Source of the DNA: Neobacillus vireti
GTDB taxonomy: Bacteria > Bacillota > Bacilli > Bacillales > Cytobacillaceae
Direction of reading: 5' to 3'
Length of the DNA: 64,000 nucleotides
Assembly (NCBI RefSeq): GCF_001026695.1
Contig: NZ_LDNB01000010.1
Span: 162,883 to 226,882, forward strand
Shown here: positions 60,301 through 64,000 of the stretch, piece by piece
How positions within the stretch are numbered: position 1 is the stretch's first letter
Layout of the letters: each line of letters starts with the position of its first letter
Translations under genes and position numbers: made by a program
Notes under the pieces: generated by a model
The model's input: only the letters and a program-made list of their open reading frames with translations
What the model was told of the DNA's origin: nothing
Databases searched by the model: none

Positions 60301-62483
60301 GTTTCACTCGTTACTTCATTTGTACCATCTGAGACAACAAAGTAATATTCCACGTATTGATTCCCGATGATTTCGGGAGAGTAAATCGTATGGTGATACA
60401 TCATATCATCGAAATCTTCCGCTAACAGGACCTGGTTGTATTCCTGTTGATGGTTAGGACGATAAAATAAACGTACTGTTTTTACTTCCCTGTCATCAGA
60501 AGCATCGGCAACAATTTGAATGTTATCCTTTTGATTCACTTCCGTTACCTTTGTCATGTTTTCAATCACAGGCTTGATGGTATCATCGCTAATGTGGGCC
60601 GGCTGTGCCGGAACCTGGGATGGATCAACCATTCCCGGTGTAGCGTCTTTCACACCAGCACTGATTTTTGCCATTTTAGTCGACCCATCCAGCGGATATT
60701 TATAGAAAATCCCTTTATCCGGCTTGGTATCAAGCACATTTGCTTCTTCATTATAGTAGGCAACTGCGATTTCCTTTTTCGTATTGGTTGCCACAACGAG
60801 GCCTCTTGTCGATGCATTGGCCATTCCCGCACTATAAATTTTTACAATATCTTTGTTTTCCACCAAATTCGATCCATAATTCGCATTAAAATCAGCAACT
60901 GTTTTTTCCGTGTTTTGGTCATTAATAATCCAGAAGACGAGCGTTTTTTGAGAAGGAACCAACACAACATCCGGGATTGAAGCCCAAATAACGTCTGTTG
61001 CCGGATCGGTGCCATAGCGATATTGAATCTTATAATCCTTAAAGTTCACATCTTTATCCGTATTGTTATAGATTTCAATAAATTCATAGCCATCAGCTGA
61101 ACCCACATTAGTAGAATCCGGGACAAGCTCTGTAACTAAAAAGGCTGGAAGTTTATTATAATCCATAGTGGATTTCTTTACAGTAATGAGATATTCTTCT
61201 GTTTTTGAACTATTAGTACCGTCAGAAGCTTCGATATAGTATGTAATATCGGACTCTACATTTACACCGGGGATATCGGCAAAGTATTTAGTTGAATCAT
61301 CTTTACTTGCATTCATGGAAACCGATGTAAAAGTTTTCTCTTCCCCTATTTTATAATGAAGGGTGACAAATGGTACGGCCATGTTGTCAGTTACCGTTGC
61401 TTCTATTTTTATAGGCGAAAAAGCATCACTATCGGTTACAGGTGTATGTTTAATAACTGGCGCCTCTTCGTCCTTCGGGATTTCATCCAGATTTACTGGT
61501 TTTACCGGAACCTGCTCCGCTTCAATGGCTCCAGGTGTCGGCGCTGCCAACACGCGATATTTATCCATCGCTGTTCCTGATGCCGGATATTTGTATTCAA
61601 TCCCAGCGCCAGTGTTATCGGTTTCCTCGCCTAAATAGCTTGCAGATACAATCTCTTTCCCAGCCTTATCCTTAATCACGAGGGCACGGTACCCGCCGTT
61701 TGCAAATCCAGGGAACACATCTTTAAACTCTACTACCTGCTCAGCCGATAAATTCAGGCCAAAATTCGCATTAAAGTCTGCTAACGTAAGGTTGCCATTA
61801 TTAAACCAGTAGACAATCGTCTGCTGTGGTGCAATCGTTACAGCCGGAACGAGAAATGGCTTTTCCACTCCCGTGTCTGTATATTTATAAATAAATGAAT
61901 AATTCTCTAGAGAAAGTGGTTGATTGGTATTGTTATAGAGTTCTATATACTCGTAGTAATCCGTCCCTGATCCTTTAGAATTGGGAGAAAGCTCGGTAAT
62001 CAACAGCTGAGGAAACTGATTATAATCTTCTTCAACTCCGTTTATTGCTTGAGAGGCAGCATTGTCATCTGTTTGATTTTCACCTGATTTTGCTGATGTG
62101 TCTTCTTGTGGTGGACTAGATACAGAACCATCTTTTACTGAATGAGTTTCCTCCGTTAATGGTTCAATTGGTTGATTTTTGTCAGTTTCTGTATTTTGAC
62201 TGTCATCTGATTGACTTTGGTCATTTGATTCATATTGACTATCACTGGGTTGATCTGATGCAGCTGATTCATCTTGACCTTGACCTTGTAGACTTGGATC
62301 CACAGGTTCACTTTGACTATTTTCTGTTTTAGCAGGATCCACATTTTGTTCATCCTTTGGCATTTCTTCTGCATAAATTCGCTTACTTGGAGCCGCCAAA
62401 CTAAGATTTGATAGAATAATCGCGAACATACAGGCAAGTACGAACAACTTCCTTACTTTCTTTCTAACCTTCCCAACTCTCAC
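57312..62483 (-). CDS. Large cell-wall-anchored lamin-tail and metallophosphoesterase protein
   Basis: A 1723-aa surface protein. A signal peptide (about 1-38) is followed by a Ser/Gln/Asp-rich stretch (40-150). Two lamin-tail domains (about 155-290 and 445-600) each share LLITELSP or FLVTELVPDS with EYIELYNNT or EFIEIYNNT. Ig/bacterial-type beta repeats with PVI-type starts follow. A metallophosphoesterase (about 1210-1430) has WMSDTQYYSE, HTGDIVDKAD and AGNHDVDH. Next come a 13-aa repeat region (DNPGNNDGSTDQG) and the sorting signal LPSTA, a membrane helix and RRKS tail. It should act on phosphoesters at the cell wall; LPxTA is the variant I recall for class D sortases. Neighbours are not functionally linked. 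Confidence 0.85.
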   Translation of the reverse strand: MRVGKVRKKVRKLFVLACMFAIILSNLSLAAPSKRIYAEEMPKDEQNVDPAKTENSQSEPVDPSLQGQGQDESAASDQPSDSQYESNDQSQSDDSQNTETDKNQPIEPLTEETHSVKDGSVSSPPQEDTSAKSGENQTDDNAASQAINGVEEDYNQFPQLLITELSPNSKGSGTDYYEYIELYNNTNQPLSLENYSFIYKYTDTGVEKPFLVPAVTIAPQQTIVYWFNNGNLTLADFNANFGLNLSAEQVVEFKDVFPGFANGGYRALVIKDKAGKEIVSASYLGEETDNTGAGIEYKYPASGTAMDKYRVLAAPTPGAIEAEQVPVKPVNLDEIPKDEEAPVIKHTPVTDSDAFSPIKIEATVTDNMAVPFVTLHYKIGEEKTFTSVSMNASKDDSTKYFADIPGVNVESDITYYIEASDGTNSSKTEEYLITVKKSTMDYNKLPAFLVTELVPDSTNVGSADGYEFIEIYNNTDKDVNFKDYKIQYRYGTDPATDVIWASIPDVVLVPSQKTLVFWIINDQNTEKTVADFNANYGSNLVENKDIVKIYSAGMANASTRGLVVATNTKKEIAVAYYNEEANVLDTKPDKGIFYKYPLDGSTKMAKISAGVKDATPGMVDPSQVPAQPAHISDDTIKPVIENMTKVTEVNQKDNIQIVADASDDREVKTVRLFYRPNHQQEYNQVLLAEDFDDMMYHHTIYSPEIIGNQYVEYYFVVSDGTNEVTSETYKITITNDLDDSSLRLNVKLNEIVSKEMILKGTSKSESPDQVRLFIDGSELTENTYQSLEHDAYFAFEASGVDIFFQNGVTMGDDIIRIFDDGITNWDTITVPIDADRLKIGENVITIRSGNKASPFQLEESKENRDDFDIRNVRLVLADGTILRDPMKNNPTKVYDMGDDGTYRPFEDFKFTITSDQAPSKSYKWDTTKAAEGKHVVKVQDSDEEVTVSVNVDNTAPVITTNLEDGKEYKGKFDIQVDVADAIAGVQTLQVMLDDEEITVPYETASSKLTPGDHTLTVTAFDKVGNKAEKIVRFSVVNENPNKPELISPTDRSSTPVDGNPTLKVKVTDPTNDDLDVTFFKGFKYDASQTDRVKAFKNATDTEPPKAMVPDGEQALTADDISLVSKEDQQYLVTDSATQFPYQRFEVEVDGSVDETDLVVLEWKGNSLPGRKVSMYAWNHKLGNWSMIQYKIAGEEDFELKGNVAVSDFVKDDKINVLIQDEIPATSDQYDYTFVWMSDTQYYSESYPYIYERQTKWIAEKQEEMKIKYVFHTGDIVDKADKEDQWQAADKAMKVLDDNNIPYGVLAGNHDVDHKTSDYTQYYKWFGEDRFKDKPYYGESYKNNRGHYDLISANGNDFIMLYMGWGVEDEDIKWMNDVLKQYPHRKAILSFHEYLLVSGNRSPIGEQLYQQIVLPNKNVIAVLCGHYHDSETLVDAIDDDGDGIPDRQVYQMLGDYQGGPEGGQGYMKLLHFDQKNNKIIVNTYSPYLDKYNYYDPIEFPEKDERNLEVDLEPKLKRVATDYFTVNVYTDTEIGKAENIPSGSIAQAEWKGLAENQSYSWYSVAEDNYTGRAVSDIWTFTKGKDENPNSDPDPDPVPQEPSDPKDGQGNNPGNNDGSTDQGDNPGNDDGSSDQGDNPGNNDGSTDQGDNPETTDGSVPGTSNTDGSGKGGNSKGTSPDKKPAAQGTHLPSTATNTFNLLLIGILIITIGGTMWVLRRKSTGTEY

Positions 62484-62617
62484 ATTCTTCCCCTCTTCTC
62501 AGTTAAATTTCCACCATGTACCATTCTACCTACATTTTGTTAAGTAAATTTTAAGCAAACGATAACTGTTTGTTAATTTTGTTTATTTTCTGTAAAAATG
62601 GAATATTTCTTTAATGA

Positions 62618-62928
62618 AGGGCACTGAAAAACCTTCGGTTTTTCAAGAATTTCTAAAGCACAACTAAACAGACGACTTTAAAATTCCAAAAGTGAATTTT
62701 AAAGTCGTCTGTTTGTTCATAAAGGTATCTATCTAATTAAAAGAACTCTGTTGTTTGGAGCGGAAGGCGGCGAAGACTCCTGCGGGAGTACGGGACTGGT
62801 GAGACCCCGCAGGCGCTAGCGCCGAGGAGGCTCACCGGCACGCCCGCGGAAAGCGAAGCCGCCTGGAGTGGAAATCAACAGACAATTTAGACACACAATC
62901 AATATTCAAGGGACTTTTTCAGTGCCCT
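62618..62928. repeat. Inverted-repeat element with GC-rich Bacillus repeat core, copy 2
   Basis: AGGGCACTGAAAAA (62618-62631) and TTTTTCAGTGCCCT (62915-62928) are perfect terminal inverted repeats. Inside are a perfect 18-bp hairpin (62669-62711) and the GC-rich core (62751-62878: TTTGGAGCGGAAGGCGGCGA to GCCGCCTGGAGTGGAAATCA). The core matches copy 1 at 10006-10136 in reverse orientation, but the outer repeats are of unrelated sequence. The whole block fills most of the gap between the surface-protein and CwlK-like genes. Confidence 0.7.
62669..62711. repeat. Perfect 18-bp inverted repeat inside the element
   Basis: CAGACGACTTTAAAATTC (62669-62686) and GAATTTTAAAGTCGTCTG (62694-62711) around a 7-nt loop. 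No T-run follows, and no gene end is adjacent on either strand. Confidence 0.8.
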
Positions 62929-63066
62929 CCTTTAATGTTATCCATATTTTTAATGTCTTGTGCTACTATGATGCACCCAAAATATGGTTTACAATAATAT
63001 GAAACAATTAAGCTCTTGTTTACGTCTTACAAAGTGAAATCATTTTTGATACGAAAGGAATATGTT

Positions 63067-63654
63067 GTGTTGAAACTAAAACGGATAGGAAGTTCCATTT
63101 ATCTATTTATTCTTGTGCTAATCGCTCTCCTATTCTTTAATCTGTTTTTTAAGGAATCTAATCCTTTTACAGAACGGAACATAAATCATTCTAATTCTTT
63201 ACCAACTGAGCTTCATCCAATTGTGAAGGAACGGACCAATCAATTGGTCCAACAAGCAGCGGATAAAGGAATTGTCATCGTGATTACCGATGGTTTCCGA
63301 AGTGCGGACGATCAGAATCGACTGTATGAAAAGGGTCGTTCGGCTGAGGGAAGTATTGTTACGTATGCAAAAGGCGGAGAGTCCTACCACAATTTTGGGC
63401 TAGCCATTGATTTTGCGCTAAAGACCCCTTCTGGAAACGTGATTTGGGATATGGATTATGATGGAAATAAAAATGGAAAGGCAGATTGGAACGAAGTTGT
63501 TTCATTGGCAAAAACTTTAGGGTTTGAATGGGGCGGCGACTGGGCTAAATTTAAAGATTACCCTCATTTACAAATGGACTTTGGCTTGACTATTGCTCAA
63601 CTACAAAATGGCGAGAGACCCGCTGAATCATCCGTGACGGCAGACATCCAATAA
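63067..63654 (+). CDS. CwlK-like M15 peptidoglycan L-Ala-D-Glu endopeptidase
   Basis: A 195-aa protein with an N-terminal membrane anchor (SSIYLFILVLIALLFFNLFF). The M15B/VanY-like domain has ITDGFRSADDQNRLYEKGRS, the zinc-binding SYHNFGLAIDFAL (His and Asp) and the last ligand in DYPHLQMDF; FEWGGDW is also typical. The architecture matches B. subtilis CwlK, a peptidase that cuts L-Ala-D-Glu bonds in cell-wall peptides. An EF-hand-like DYDGNKNGKADW insert is present. The start is GTG 63067 (or TTG 63070), with AAAGGA 7 or 10 nt upstream; longer ATG starts would put basic residues ahead of the anchor. Confidence 0.85.
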   Translation: MLKLKRIGSSIYLFILVLIALLFFNLFFKESNPFTERNINHSNSLPTELHPIVKERTNQLVQQAADKGIVIVITDGFRSADDQNRLYEKGRSAEGSIVTYAKGGESYHNFGLAIDFALKTPSGNVIWDMDYDGNKNGKADWNEVVSLAKTLGFEWGGDWAKFKDYPHLQMDFGLTIAQLQNGERPAESSVTADIQ

Positions 63655-63716
63655 GGTGGCGTAAATGGCGTCTGACATGCACTTTTCCGGTAAATTTCAG
63701 CAATAAATCAACATAG

Positions 63717-63749
63717 AAAGGCGAACAGCAAAAATCACTGTTCGCCTTT
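63717..63749. terminator. Bidirectional terminator
   Basis: AAAGGCGAACAG (63717-63728) pairs perfectly with CTGTTCGCCTTT (63738-63749), between the converging CwlK-like and cell-wall-repeat genes. Confidence 0.85.
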
Positions 63750-63766
63750 CTTGAACTATATAGGCA

Positions 63767-64000
63767 TTACTTAATCCATTCACCATTCTTATTGACTTTG
63801 TAGCCATTGATGGTGGTGTTTGCTGCCATACTGCCATCGTTATATAGATAGTACCACTTTTGTCCCACTTGGACCCAGCCTGTTTTCATCTCACCAGAGG
63901 ATGCAAGATAATACCATTTTGATCCATCTTTCACCCAGCCAGTCTTCATCTCACCAGAGGACGCAAGATAGTACCATTTTGATCCATCTTTCACCCAGCC
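63767..64000 (-). CDS. Cell-wall-binding repeat protein, C-terminal part only
   Basis: The window ends inside this gene; only the last 77 codons are present. They are at least three choline-binding-like (CW_binding) repeats of about 20 residues: GSKWYYLASSGEMKTGWVKD twice, then GQKWYYLYNDGSMAANT, ending INGYKVNKNGEWIK. Such repeats tether secreted amidases or other wall enzymes to the cell surface. The first two repeats are almost identical in DNA, suggesting recent duplication. The catalytic part, if any, lies outside the window. Confidence 0.75.
   Translation of the reverse strand, partial: GWVKDGSKWYYLASSGEMKTGWVKDGSKWYYLASSGEMKTGWVQVGQKWYYLYNDGSMAANTTINGYKVNKNGEWIK

Overview
The window looks like chromosomal DNA of an endospore-forming, low-GC Bacillaceae (Bacillus, Neobacillus or Mesobacillus type). 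The grounds are a tricistronic GerA/GerB/GerC germinant-receptor operon, a CotA-type spore-coat laccase, AGGAGG-like ribosome binding sites, frequent TTG/GTG starts, and two short GC-rich dispersed repeat families that I recall from Bacillus genomes. No rRNA, tRNA, CRISPR array or prophage is visible. The species cannot be fixed from the sequence alone. Layout: 1-9.6 kb is an accessory stretch of single genes (VanZ-like, DUF1801, two drug-modifying-enzyme relatives, a creatininase relative), a TnpB-only IS605-type element with its RNA-like end, and a YoeC-like recombinase. 9.6-16.5 kb holds an amber-broken small membrane gene, a miniature inverted-repeat element, a YcgQ/YcgR permease pair divergent from a CobW-type metallochaperone GTPase, an N-terminally frameshifted site-2 protease, and a dihydroorotate-dehydrogenase-like barrel fused to a duplicated membrane domain. 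16.7-27.7 kb holds an NlpC/P60 protein, LysE exporter, GNAT, an MFS-DeoD-GntR cluster, two tandem-repeat arrays, YnfA and a large SNF2 helicase. 27.8-36.6 kb has two convergent PQQ-type dehydrogenases, a secreted 5'-nucleotidase, an S66 carboxypeptidase, DinB and Nudix proteins. 36.7-42.1 kb is a signalling/transport module: a secreted protein, ABC ATPase, ABC permease, histidine kinase and response regulator in one operon, plus a neighbouring membrane gene. Both promoters carry the same operator-like array of three TTTAGA repeats at 11-bp spacing. 42.1-49.4 kb has two WYL regulators with their neighbours, a pseudogene, and a catA gene with an intact-looking chloramphenicol-type translation-attenuation leader. 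49.7-57.2 kb is spore-related: CotA, then gerA-gerB-gerC followed by an overlooked 51-aa two-TM gene. 57.3-64 kb is cell-surface material: a 1723-aa lamin-tail/metallophosphoesterase protein with an LPSTA sorting signal, a CwlK-like peptidase and a truncated cell-wall-repeat protein. Two themes cut across the window. First, three intergenic tandem arrays of unrelated sequence share a 51-52 bp period and a stem-loop in each unit. Second, several regulatory devices can be read directly: the cat leader, the phased TTTAGA boxes, and palindromes before cobW and between the second WYL gene and the SRPBCC gene. All functions are inferred from sequence features read by eye; no database search was run.
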